Below, in pieces: positions 10,991-22,116 of a DNA stretch of 64,000 nt. Position 1 is the first letter of the stretch. Each line of letters opens with the position of its first letter. Source of the stretch: Pelargonium tetragonum (taxonomy: Eukaryota; Streptophyta; Magnoliopsida; Geraniales; Geraniaceae); assembly GCA_036897445.1 (NCBI GenBank), contig JAYMTL010000016.1, positions 124,001-188,000 on the forward strand, given 5' to 3'. The position numbers were made by a program, and so were the translations under genes. The notes under the pieces were generated by a model. The model did no database searches. It had not been told where the DNA came from and saw nothing but the letters and a program-made list of their open reading frames with translations.

Positions 10991-13900
10991 CGAATCCTTT
11001 TTAGGAAGGCTTAGAAAGGAAATCCACTGAGGGAGGCAGTCAAAGTTACTTTCTGAAAACTTTTCGTGCAAGCAGTTCTAATACTCACGGATCCGAAAGA
11101 TTTTCGTTTGCTTTCGGTCAAAAAGGGGTTTTTAAGTCTTATAATCTCATCAGTTAATCAGTAACCGCGAGAAATGACTCTAACTAGACCTAGACGCAGG
11201 AAGACTCTCTAGATTCATTTACCTTGTAGCAAACTCTTGTACTAGAGGCTCGGTCGACAGCCCTTTATAAGTAAACTTATATCTTGCTTTTTTTACTCTA
11301 CGATTAGCTTTGCTTTTGTTTTGTAAAAACTTTTACCTAACTAAAAGCATTGTTAGAAACTTGGCTGAGCTAGGATCTTTTACACGTAGCCTAAACCTTT
11401 ATGTGCGGGATTACGAACCTTCGTTTTAGAGATAGTATAAAGTACTTTGCTAAGCGTATCATTGATAAGTAGTATTCGGATAACTAGATTCAGTGGAATC
11501 CCCCCTTTTTTAGCGGGCCCCTGATAAGGGAGACTTTTGACTTTAGAGAGACTCGAATTATGCAAAAGTTAGCCAGGTCATTTTTAGAGTCAAAATAGAA
11601 ATGAGAAAGAAATAGGGAATCCTCAAAAGCTTGATTTTCATTTTTTAGGTACAAGTGTACTTCGACACGGGAATTTTCTACTATTTAACTGCTAAATTCA
11701 GAACCCTTTTAGTTATGTTTTGAGAAGAGGTAGACGAACAACCTACGTGTGTTCTTTGGCTTTAGAAGGTGGAGGGGCTAAATTCCTTTTTGTTTCAACA
11801 ATGTACAGGATTCGTAGGAAATTCTGTGAGTACGAAGTTCATTAGCTTAGAAGTCAAAAAGCTTGATTGAAAGATTTGTTCTTTCTTTTTGAATTAGTGC
11901 AAACTTGTAGTTGTGTGTCAAACATCACAGCTCGGTTTTTCCCTTATACATTTGGCTGACAAAGAGCGGGATAACCCTTAGTTTACGGGTTTATTAGTAT
12001 TACCCTAATTAGGCAGACTTAAGCGAAATGTACACTGGTACAAAAAAAGAAGGATTGCGTATGGGCTCCCGAGGAATTAAATACTTTAAAGAATACGGTA
12101 AAGGTTTTACTAATAGGGCATAACTAACAACTTTTAGTAAAGGAAAACAAAGAAATTTTATATGGATACTTGTGCGCGAACACTAGGAAGCTTGCACTTA
12201 GAGATATTAGCTAGACACTCTATTGCGGAAAACTCCCTATTACATAATATTAAAAGCTATCATATTCCTTAGTCCTTAGTTCGAAACCTAGACGACTGCC
12301 CCTTAGTATTAACGGGGAGCCCTGGAATACCAAGCGTATTTTTAACCAACCGCTTTGTTTATCTAAAATCTAAAAAAACGAGGGGTTGTAGCCTAGAAAT
12401 AGTAGACTCTTTAGAGAGAATTTTATCCTCTACTTTCTTAAAGCTAGTTGCCAAGGTGGTACCCCTTACAGTATACCGTAAAAAGAAAAGGGTGTCCTTA
12501 AGTCCCCGAAAAGATGTAAAGTAGGGAGTCGTGGCACATGTGTTTTCAAACCCTTTCCATGTATATATATATTTTTTTGCTATTTCTCAGTCTTAAAACT
12601 TAAAAGTCGAACTTTTTTAGGATTCTTGTATAGTACTCCCATTCCGTACTAAGAGTGCTTTGTGTTGTCCTTTACAATGTATACAATAGAACTTTACTGC
12701 CTTACACGAAAGAAATTCGAGGAAACTTCTTGACCGGCAAAAGGTTTGTACTTGAGTTTACAGATCTCCCACGCCTTCTCAATATCTATTAGCTTTACTA
12801 TCCATATTCTAGACCCTTAACTAATCACTCTTTTTTTGTTCTAAACTGCCTGCCAATAAAAAAGTTCGACTTTTAATATAACATAGAACTTGATACCGAA
12901 CGCTCTTCTCTCATTTACTAATCCAAGATCCACCTAAAACGTAATAACCCTTTCAAAACTAATTGAATGGAACTTGGGTTATCTTTTTAAGATTACGGCC
13001 TTTCTTATCTTATTCATTGTATATAAAATGTACTTTTTAACGACCTGTAAATTTCCTCGGCCCTACCTATGCTTAGACTTCTCCTATCGTATAAATTTGG
13101 CAGCCTATCTTTCTTTTTTAATTTAAGGTCCCTTTATAACTAAGGAATTTCCTCGCAGAAAATCAGACTAGAATCATAACTTGAACTAAGGTTAGGTCCT
13201 GTATTGCCGCCTGGATCAGAGCATGCTTTATTTATGCTTAGGTTGAATTTTCTTTTTCAAAAATCTCTTATTAATTGTTTGTAACACGTATTTTGATTAT
13301 TACTAAACCCTTAAAAAGAACAAAAATTGCATAATCATAATATTGCGCTTTTAACTTTATAGAGTATCCTGTGCTTGTAAAATTCACAAAGGTATCCCTC
13401 AAAGGGCAGGAAAACCTATGGATAACGCCTTACCTGTATATGTATAACTTCTAATAAAGGAGTCTTTAGGAATCCATAGAAGTCCTTTTACTAGAATTAA
13501 GTTCAGTTTACCTTCTAAAGAACTAAAAAAATAGAGTCTAGCTCAAGAGTCTGTACGAAGTGTAAGGGTGCTTTGGGTGATAGCCTTAAAAATAACTTGT
13601 ATTGCCAAAGAAACAAAAATGAACTTTAGCAAGAGTATAAGAGCAAGCTAACCCGCATTAGAAACATGAAATTTCCTTTACTAGAAATTCTTGACAAACA
13701 ATTTACAATTGAAAGCCTCCTTTTACTAGAGGCCCTAGTTAATAAAAGGGTAATTTGAGAGCTAGATTTAAATAAAAACCCAGCTTAATTAAAGGCAAGC
13801 ACAATAAAAGGGTATTAACCCTTTTAGAATTACCTTCGGTCGTGGGTTATAAAAACCTTAAGAGTCGAGCAAGCGGGTAGGTAGAAGTGTTGGCTAGTAG

Positions 13901-16900
13901 ATCCATTTAAAGTAAGGCCAGAAACAGATAAAGCTGACTCAAAAATTCCTTTGTGTAAGGATAAATCAAGTTCAAAAAAAGGATCCGGTAAATAGAGTAA
14001 GCTTGAGGGATTCCTGTTAACGGAACTTCCATATTTTATATAAGCTACTTGTGGCATTCCTTAGAAAGGTACTGCGTAACTCTTTCTTGTAATATAAATT
14101 AGTTCTTGCTTAAACTTAAAAAAGGATATTGGGGCGTAGATTCCATTACTAAATAGGTATATACTGAACCTCTCAGAAGTCTTTTTTACTCATAAAATTG
14201 AGGTCAATGAAGTCATAAGGATATAGAATTTGTATTACTATAAATATAACAGAGGTTATTTTACTCCCTTAGCGGGGGTTGGAGATGTAAAATAGATGTA
14301 AAAGCAAAAATTTATAAGAGATACAACGACAATGTTATAAAGTACAAAAGTATGGAGGTAACAAGGCTTTTCTTAAGCAAAATACCTTTTATTAATTGGA
14401 ATTACTTCACCCCCACGATCTTTGACTTATTCAATGCTTTTAGCTACTTGTCTAAGGTAAGGAGTCCAGAATAAGAAAGATTTATATTATTAGTTAAATA
14501 TGGATTTGCTGCTAGGGAGCTGTTAAAATTTTGTAGTTTTTAGGGTTTAACAAACAAACACTATCCTTTTATACAACAATTGAGGGCTCCCCGCCTTTTA
14601 TTTAAAAGTAAATACCTAAAGTCAAAGAAACTCACCTTTTTCTAGCTCTATCTCTGGGCAGTTTAAAAACGAATGCCCGAAGTAGTACAAAATGCTGCTA
14701 GGCCCTAAATTCTTCCCTTAGAGTTGATTTCTAGTGTTGTTTCCTTAATATTAGCCTAAAATGCAAAAGAATTGCGCTGATTATTGAAGAGCTTCTCCTA
14801 TCTCAAAGCTAGCTAAAACCATTCTTCTCTTCCTTCGTTTCAGGAACCCCCTTCTTTTTGTAATAATCCAAAGAGGATAAGCATAAACCTTTGAGTTTCC
14901 ACCGGATGAGACAGTATTTTATTTCAAACAGGAATATAAAAGCGCCGGGATACACCTGTCAAATTTGTATTTTCGTAAAGTTGAGACAAGGTGCAAAACT
15001 TTTATGTCTTGTAAGAGGTGCACTCTCTTTCTAGGAGTGGTAAGTTCCCATAGGAGAAATTTGATAATGTCCAGTAAAGTAAATTTTTAGGCTGTGTATT
15101 CTATTATAGTGTAGGTAAAGTTTGAAATTATGTTCTTTAAAGGTAGAGCTGTGGAAATTCGTGCAATAAGTTATGGGAATTCCGCCACTTCTTAAGGACA
15201 AAATTGGGTTTGATTTTGTAACCCTTAGAGCTTTTATTTTTACCCTTTTCTTGCTGGATGCACTAGTACTTCTATCTACATAAAGTGTTTTTAGTTCTGT
15301 ACACGTTATTTTAATTTAAAAAGAATCCCCTCGATCCAAGTTCTATGCAAGAGGTAAACCTGAGTCCTCGAATTTGCAGTTAATTATTTTCTTATTATAT
15401 ACAAAGCAAGCTTCTCCGCAGGAACCTCTTGAGTAAAAAGAAAGTACCCCTGTAGAAAACAACTTCTGCTAGGAATTTTAATAAACAAAGTCCGACCGGG
15501 GGCCTCCAGTAATTAAAGCCTCCTACTCTTTTTTTACTACCCCTAAAGTAGTACAGGAACTCTTTTAAGAGCTTTTTCATTTCAATTTCCCACTGCGCAG
15601 CTGTGATATAAATTTTCTGTTTGTCATGTGGTACTTTCTTTTATAGGTTAGAGCGCCCCTTAGGTTTTTAGAAAATGTATGTAGTTAATTTTGTTATACT
15701 AAAGAAAAGAAGCTAAGTTCCACTGGTCCTCCAACTTATTACTATGTAAAATAACTAGAGAGCAAATAAAGGTGTAACTTTTGTTTGAACTTTTTTATAT
15801 AATATATATATATAGAGGATTTGCAGAGCTCTGCGCTCAAAAAAAAAGAAACCAGGACAGAACTTTATCCGCTTAAACCTTTTCTGAGGCTTGTTGTGAA
15901 GCTATTCCCCCAAGATTTTTTTAGTATGAAATTCCTAAATACTTTAAACAAACTGGGTAAGCTGGATCTTCGCAGACTAGTAGGAAAGCTCCCCGTTAAA
16001 GAGTTTCCTTTTTAGTTTAACATGAGATTTAGTTCAACTTCATTTATTTTCAACGGGTTTCTACAAGGGTAGGATCCATAAACAAAACAGGGTTAGTTAC
16101 AATTTGCTCTAAAAAGTTTTAAAGGTTGTATTTATCAAATAGAAGAGTTTCTAAAAGGTCTGCCCTTTAGAAGTTTACATAAGGACAATGTCAAAGACTT
16201 CGCTTTCCTTGGATAAAGAGCCTATAACTAGGTTTTTTAGGTTAGCCTTTTAAATCACGTCAAATCCCTGTATCCAAAATAAGGATTCTTGCCACCCATT
16301 GAAATAGAGAAGAGTCTTTGATTCTATTCCACTTAGGTAAATGATCATATAGTAAAACCAGGTATCCTACTAAAAGAACAAAAAATATGTTAAGAAAAGT
16401 TTTTGATCTCTACTCTAAACCCTGAATTGGTAATCCAAGTTTGATAAAGCAATTACTAACTAGTGAGGTACATTAAAAGAATTATTATACAAAAAAAAGG
16501 GACTCCAGTAGCGAGCTCTTAATCTAATCAGAAGTTCATTCTCCAAAAAGGATTGAGTAGTCTATAATTGTAAATAGATAGAGGTATTGTAAATAAGACT
16601 AAATTAAGTTGAGTTATTATAGAGTCTGTCAAGCAAGGAGATACACTAGGGTGCGTTTAGAAGGAGCTTCGTAGTCTTCTTTTTTAATAAGATCGAAATA
16701 GGGCCTTAAGTTGTTTACTTGTGATTACGAGAGCACCTGTTTTAGAGATTTGTTAGGCATTAATATCTGAGCTGCCTAAAAGCTTTCACGAGAGGGCCAT
16801 ACCCTGCGGTTTCAGAATTGGGTCTATACCTTTATTAATTGAAGTCATTTGCATGGGCAGAAGAACTTGGATAGTACTCATTTTCTCAATTCTTGGACTT

Positions 16901-18814
16901 CTGAATTAGAAACTGCGCATGCATCTGGACAAAAGAGTAGACTTAGCTTCTAGGAAAACAAGAATCCATAAATCGAATAAAAACAAAATTCTGAGCTAGC
17001 TATAGCGGATAGTGAAAATATCAAGGAAACCCTGTAAATAAGTATCTGACCAGTACCCTTCTCTTGGATATAGCCCTAAACAAGGCCCTAACAAGGATGA
17101 TTTTTTGATAAAATATACCAAAACTCAACCTCGACCCAGAAGAATTTTAAACGAAAGAGAGCCCTAAAAACTTTTTCAGATATAATTATGATGCGTACTC
17201 CTATATTTTTTGTCATCACGAATTCTAGTAGTAACCTTGTAAATTGGCTTAAAAAAAGAAATTGAGAATAGGGGTCTTGTATACTTAGAATTATAGTATA
17301 GTTTTCCTTGGGAAGCGAAGGTAATGTAATTACTATAGGAATGTGGTGTATTATAAAGCTCGTTTAAGGTCATAGAACCAGAATAGTATTTAATAAAATA
17401 AGGTGCTCTCTAGAAATTAAGGTTTGGCCTAGCAAAAGGTTGAAGGGTATTACTCAAGAGGCCTTAATCTAACGAAGAGTATAAAAAGGACTTTTGTTTG
17501 ATTTGTAAATAGGCATACAGGTCTCTGAAATAAAGTAAGAGTTCTAGGCATAGGAGTTGATCTGCTTCCTGGTATGCTAAAGAGTTTAGACAACCCTATA
17601 TTCCTGTATTACTAAGTAATTGCTATAGATTTTTGGCGTATCATATAGAGGTCCGTAAGAGTTGTCTTGAGAGCTTGTCATAAATGAATTTGTTGTAGGA
17701 GTATTTGTTTCAAATATTGTGCTGTACGCCTAAGGTAGGCTTATGCCAATTCCTTTTTAATTTAAGCGAATAAGTTCACTAAACTTTGTACAAGTGGTAA
17801 GAATCCTAATTTTAGTCAAGGAAAAGCCTTAACAACTAAAGGAATACCCTCCTTAGAAAGCCAGGGAACAAAAATGACAAAGAACTCCTCTTTCGTGAGT
17901 TCCTCAAGATAACAAGAATTTTTCTATAATTTAGCTCTAATAGCTAAGATTTCCTTCATTTTATCTGCCTTTACTATAAGGATAAGGAATTGAAAATTCT
18001 TAATTAGGGGATAGTTCCAAGGGTCCGAGGGAGAGTGGGAACTCGAGGAATAGCTGTTTTAGTAGTAGTACACAAAAGGGTGAGTTTCTTTAGCTTATTA
18101 AAAAGATAATCTAGGAGGATAGTGATCCAAAAACCTGCTCTATTTCTGTTATGTCCTTAAATCGAGTTTTCGATTGGGTTCTAAGTTATCTATTTTTTGT
18201 TTAGCTTTCTAGGCAGGAATTTGGTTACAAAAAAGCAGGTTCGAGTCCTACATTATGGGAAACCCTTTTGCGATTGCAGATTATAAGCCAAATAAAATTC
18301 CTTGTACAACAGCCGAGGATATTCATTACTAAGGCTAGGCCCTCAGTATTTAAAGGAAAATAATTGACTTTTCTAATAACTTTCTGTCCTTTATATTTAT
18401 TTGGCAGCTGGAGCTTCTTCTTATAAAACAAAAAGTAGTCAGTTTATCCAAGTTTGTGAATACTTTGTTCGAGAAGCAGAGACCTTTAATAAAAGTATAC
18501 CTTATTCTAGGGTTTTGAAATGAAAAGGAAGACTTTTTGACCTAAATCCGCTTTACTTTATTTGTAAAAAAAGCCCCAGTGAAATTCAATTTGTAGGAAT
18601 AAACTCTACCTTTATTTTTATAGAATAGCAAAGAAAGCCCCACCTCAGGATAAAAACCTACTCTTGCCCGGTCCTATCGGGCGGGTGTCTTCTACTTTAA
18701 GGCCTGGCTGGGTATACCTTAATTAAAAGGAGTAAGAATGCATTTTTCTATACCTTCGTTGAATATAATATTAAAAACTTTTTATTAAACTTTGGTTTAG
18801 CTCTAACTAAGGCC
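10991..18814. other. Gene-free spacer
   Basis: No gene is recognisable. It contains a (TA)n tract near 15796-15814, a GGAATTCC palindrome at 15176-15183, and one copy of the dispersed 15-mer at 17318. A T-arm-like hairpin at 18235-18251 (GCAGG, loop TTCGAGT, CCTAC) has no matching acceptor or D-arm at the expected distance. A GC-rich stem-loop GCCCG/CGGGC sits at 18666-18682. Confidence 0.6.
17318..17332 (+). repeat. Dispersed 15-mer AAGGTAATGTAATTA, copy a
   Basis: This exact 15-mer is found five times in the window: here, 21451-21465 and 30499-30513 on the plus strand, and 20492-20506 and 30580-30594 as reverse complement. From base composition a given word like this would be expected far less than once. 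Two of the copies form the arms of the long hairpin at 30499-30594. Confidence 0.75.
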
Positions 18815-18952
18815 GGACCGGATTTGAATCCCTGTAATTTGGATTTACTTTTGACAAGTGCAAGCTTGATTTATTTAGTCGACTAAGATAATATTTTGCT
18901 TCTCAATTTCAGGAGTACTTGTAATTATTTTCTTTGTCTAAGTGATTTTAAT
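18815..18952 (-). repeat. Dispersed element AAATCACTTAGAYA, copy 4 (inverted)
   Basis: On the minus strand the copy opens at 18950 with AAAATCACTTAGACAAAG followed by AAAATAATTAC, matching copy 2 (core, ATAATTA, and GGTTA a few bases upstream). About 121 bp further on the minus strand lies ACAGGGATTCAAATCCGG, a T-arm-like sequence with a poorly paired stem. The inverted orientation shows the element is dispersed and not part of one larger direct repeat. Confidence 0.55.
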
Positions 18953-19282
18953 TCTAACCAGCCCCCTAATATAACCCAACAAGAACAAAATGAGTTTGCA
19001 GTTGCAAGAGAACTCTCAAAGGAAATCCTAAGTTAGCTGTAGGGGAGGTCAAAACTAAAAACCAATCCTGGAAGCTGTAATAAACTTAAGGAAATAAAAC
19101 AGATACAAAAAAAAAGCCTTGTACTTACTAAAATCTTGCTTTTAACTAGAATAAGAAGGGTCTATAAAAATTTTTCTTTTCTATAACGCATTTATTTTAA
19201 GGCAATCCCGTACATTTAGGGCAAGAAGGGCCCTTTTAAGGGTAAAATCGAAGTCAGAAACTCTCAAATAAACAAACTAAGG

Positions 19283-19351
19283 AGGAGTGTAGCTAAGCGG
19301 TAAGGCACCGATTCATATACATATACAAAGGTTCAAACCCCTATTACTACA
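19283..19351 (+). pseudogene. trnQ-like: Degenerate trnQ-like tRNA sequence
   Basis: The segment TGTAGCTAAGCGGTAAGGCA (19288-19307) matches the D-arm region of plastid or mitochondrial trnQ(UUG) at about 17 of 20 positions as I remember that gene, and AAAGG plus loop TTCAAAC plus CC lies at the T-arm position (19327-19343). The anticodon arm is about 3 nt short, does not form a stem and has no UUG; the acceptor ends do not pair. A trnC or another tRNA with the same D-arm is possible. I read it as a decayed tRNA gene rather than a working one, unless transcripts are edited. Confidence 0.45.
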
Positions 19352-19521
19352 GCATAAAGACACACCAGAAAAAAACATATGATTCCTTTTTCACGAGATC
19401 TCCAAGTGTTTTACATGCATTTCTGAGATTGTAGTTATATCCTCGATTTTTATAAGGTATAAAGACTCTTTTTTTTTAATAAGTTCCTGTCTTAGTTTTT
19501 GATATAATAGACATTACTAGA

Positions 19522-19545
19522 CTCTCTAAAGTCTCCTTTAGAGAG
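19522..19545. terminator. Perfect 10-bp stem-loop, possible RNA 3'-end hairpin
   Basis: CTCTCTAAAG and CTTTAGAGAG pair without mismatch around a TCTC loop. A C-run and a short T-run (CCCCCCTTTTT) follow a few bases later. It lies about 170 bp downstream of the trnQ-like sequence, so it could have ended or stabilised a transcript from the left. No nearby functional gene confirms this, and it may simply be another dispersed hairpin. Confidence 0.4.
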
Positions 19546-20491
19546 GTCCCCCCTTTTTAAGAAGCTACTCTTACCGTAAATTCCTTATAAAGTAGATTTG
19601 CACAATGTTTTTTATTAAGTGTATACTTTTGACCACTTTCTTTCGCAATATCCTTTTTGAGTGCAAAGTGAAGTTTTATATTGATATCTAGTTGAAACCA
19701 AGATTTTAGTCTTTATCTTTGTAAGAGATGCCCGCAGTTGGATTACTAATAAAAAGGATTTTGCCCAGATTATGAATTACCTTACTTAACTTGGAATAGC
19801 AACTTAGCTATAGGAAACTCCATAGAATAACTAAGGAGGCTCCTTTATTTACTAGTGCGGCTCTTTAATGGGGAGCTTATCTATTATAAAATTAAGTCAT
19901 ATTTGTCCCTTCTCTAAAGTGCGCCTTAACTTGTTCCTTATAAAAACCCCACCTCTATGAAAGTGCAAAAACGTAAAATATATCCATTTACATTTATCTT
20001 AGACCCGGGCCAAGCTCCAGTGTTAATTCCCTATTTTATAGGTTTTTCTAGAATAGGCATTCAGATCGGAGTTATAGTTTAGGTCTTTTTCTCTTTCAAT
20101 CTGGTTTGTTGCTCCTCTAAAAATGGAGCTGTGTATAGATATAAGGTTTTCATACTTCTAGAAAGCACTCGGTACTAGGGTCGTAGAAAATCCCTTAAAA
20201 CCATAAAAGGGATTTCGCAAAAAAATAACTTAACCGTAAAGGGGCGGAAACACTTAGATTTTTTTTTAAACAGAAGAAATTGTCTCGCCACATAAGAGGT
20301 TTATCTATTATCTCGCAGTGGAGCAGTTCAAAATATGGGTCAAGCCTCGTATTGAACTAACGTTTCTAATAACTTTTAGGCATTCATTATAACCCTGCCT
20401 AAGGGCCCTTTAATCATTCTTTGTGACTTATTTATATTTGTATTCCTGATCCTGAATAAATCTCCTGCCAAAAAAACTTCCCTTCTTAATT

Positions 20492-20506
20492 TAATTACAT
20501 TACCTT
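20492..20506 (-). repeat. Dispersed 15-mer AAGGTAATGTAATTA, copy b (inverted)
   Basis: The exact reverse complement of the 15-mer, extended to a 17-base match (TTAATTACATTACCTTA) with the right arm of the hairpin at 30577-30594. A TCTTTCTTTCC tract follows it, similar to the pyrimidine tract inside that hairpin. Confidence 0.75.
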
Positions 20507-21450
20507 ATCTTTCTTTCCTTGTTAACTAGAAAACTTGGGGCCAGCAGCAGACATTAACAAGATACCCCCTTCGCTCCCAGCAACTTTCCCGCTTTAAACC
20601 AAAGAAACAGGTAACTCCTTACTCTAGAGTCTTTATATCCAGGAAGTCCTTGTACCTCAGAATTACTACTTTCTTAATTAGGAATTAAGTAGTAATAAGA
20701 CTTAAAAAGGACCCCTCTAAAAACTCCGAGTTCATTCTATTTGAAATTTTTCTTTTTCGGCAGGACCTTGTAATATAAAAAGATCTGAGACTAAAGAGCT
20801 GTTGTTTTGTCAATACCGTTACCGTAATATACAAGAAAATTGAAAAAGGGGTTGCTTAATCAAAGGAAATACTACTAATTGCTAAAGAGCTTGGAGTACT
20901 TAAAAGGTTTCCTTATAGCGTATAACTCTCAATTTCTTTCAGGATTTAGTGATGTAAATTAATTCGAGACACCTGCTTTTCTCTATTGATAAGTAGTTAC
21001 AAAAGCATTCCTCCCCATATGTTAGTATACCGAGATCTGGGCCCTTCTTTATATATAGAATAGAGAACGGGTTTTCTAGTACTGAATTTCTTCGGAGTCT
21101 TCTTATCTCAAGCTGCTTGGATTGGATTTTAACTCACAGTCATTGGGTTTAGAGGGCTCTTTTAGTTACCGCAGAAAGAAACTGGGTAACTCTCAGGTAA
21201 ACTGGGGTATTCTAATCTAGATTCTGGGCCTACTAGAAATTTCTAATACCTGGACTTTTACATAAAGTTTTGCGCCATGGATTACCATACATTTTCTTAC
21301 TAAAATTGCTTGTATTCCGTGAGTCTGCTTCCTCGGGAATTCCCTCTAGTTTTTTCTTGCTCACCAACTTGACAAAGCAAAAAGTAAGGTAGTTTTTAGC
21401 AACTCCGCGGGTATAATTTTATTTTATACTAATTTTTTAGTAGTTAACAC

Positions 21451-21465
21451 AAGGTAATGTAATTA
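21451..21465 (+). repeat. Dispersed 15-mer AAGGTAATGTAATTA, copy c
   Basis: An exact copy preceded by GTTAACAC. The inverted copy at 20492 also has GTTAAC about 17 bp from its end, so the two may be remnants of a slightly longer unit lying in opposite orientations about 1 kb apart. Confidence 0.75.
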
Positions 21466-21935
21466 CTTGCGCTTCTAGTTGTTTACGTTTTGAATCCTAG
21501 CAGCTTGGCAGTAAGACCGGGTATTTCCGCAAGCTAAAGGGGGCCCTAATTGGTTGATACAGGTTTATCACTTTCGAAAAGAATTTTGATTATAGCCCCT
21601 AGTACAGCAAAAGTTATGCTTTCACCCTGCCAAGTCAAGAAAGAATTACTTATATAGAATAATTTGAACTCTTTTCTTTATGGCAATACTCTTTTGTAAA
21701 TACTTTCTACTTGTTTGGTAACAAAGTTCTTATTTTATAAGCTTGCATATTACCTCGGTGTCTATAGTAGTGCCCCTTATTACACCCTCTTTAATTTTAG
21801 CTTTAGCGCCAAGATCCCCAGGTAGAAATCCAATTTAGTCTCTAACCGACAGGGTTAAGCAAATTTATACATAAAAGGAGATCCTTAGGAGTTACAATTT
21901 CAATTATGAGGAGTACTTATCTTTTGGAAATACTA

Positions 21936-22116
21936 TATCTAAGTATGCGGAAGGAAACTTTACAATTACTGTTACTGTATATTTAGATTTTCTAGAGGAT
22001 CCTTTTAAATCGGGAACCTTGTGCCTTTAAGAAGGGATTCCCTTTTAGAAAAAGTTCATTATAAATTATGACCCCTGCTAGGAAGTCTTGTATAGCTTGT
22101 GATATATTTGTATGCC
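21936..22116 (+). repeat. Diverged repeat R1 (partner at 47942)
   Basis: It shares two blocks with 47942-48043: TATCTAAG followed by GGAAACTTTAnAATTACTG, and a 37-bp block starting AGGAAGTCTTGT, containing AGCTTGTG and ending near TGC. The second block is about 76% identical and most differences are transitions. Between the blocks R1 holds about 105 bp against about 30 bp in R2, and the extra part includes the palindrome-like AGAAGGGATTCCCTTTT. R1 may therefore be R2-like sequence interrupted by palindromic repeat material. No known RNA or protein family recognised. Confidence 0.55.

Larger units (their letters stand above)
19546..21935. other. Gene-free spacer
   Basis: No gene is recognisable. 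It holds two copies of the dispersed 15-mer (20492-20506 inverted, 21451-21465 direct), each with a GTTAAC hexamer nearby, and a GGAATTCC palindrome at 21336-21343. Confidence 0.6.

Noticed and set aside
15140-15160. AAAGGTAGAGC, like a tRNA D-arm.
   Set aside because: No anticodon stem, T-arm or acceptor at the expected distances.
18235-18258. Good T-arm-like hairpin GCAGG/CCTAC with loop TTCGAGT.
   Set aside because: The 5' acceptor and D-arm expected about 50-70 bases upstream are absent; kept only as a note in the spacer entry.
20539-20566. GGGCCAGCAGCAG followed by GATACCCC, reminiscent of small-subunit rRNA landmarks.
   Set aside because: In 16S rRNA these landmarks lie hundreds of bases apart; here they are adjacent and the flanks show no rRNA sequence.
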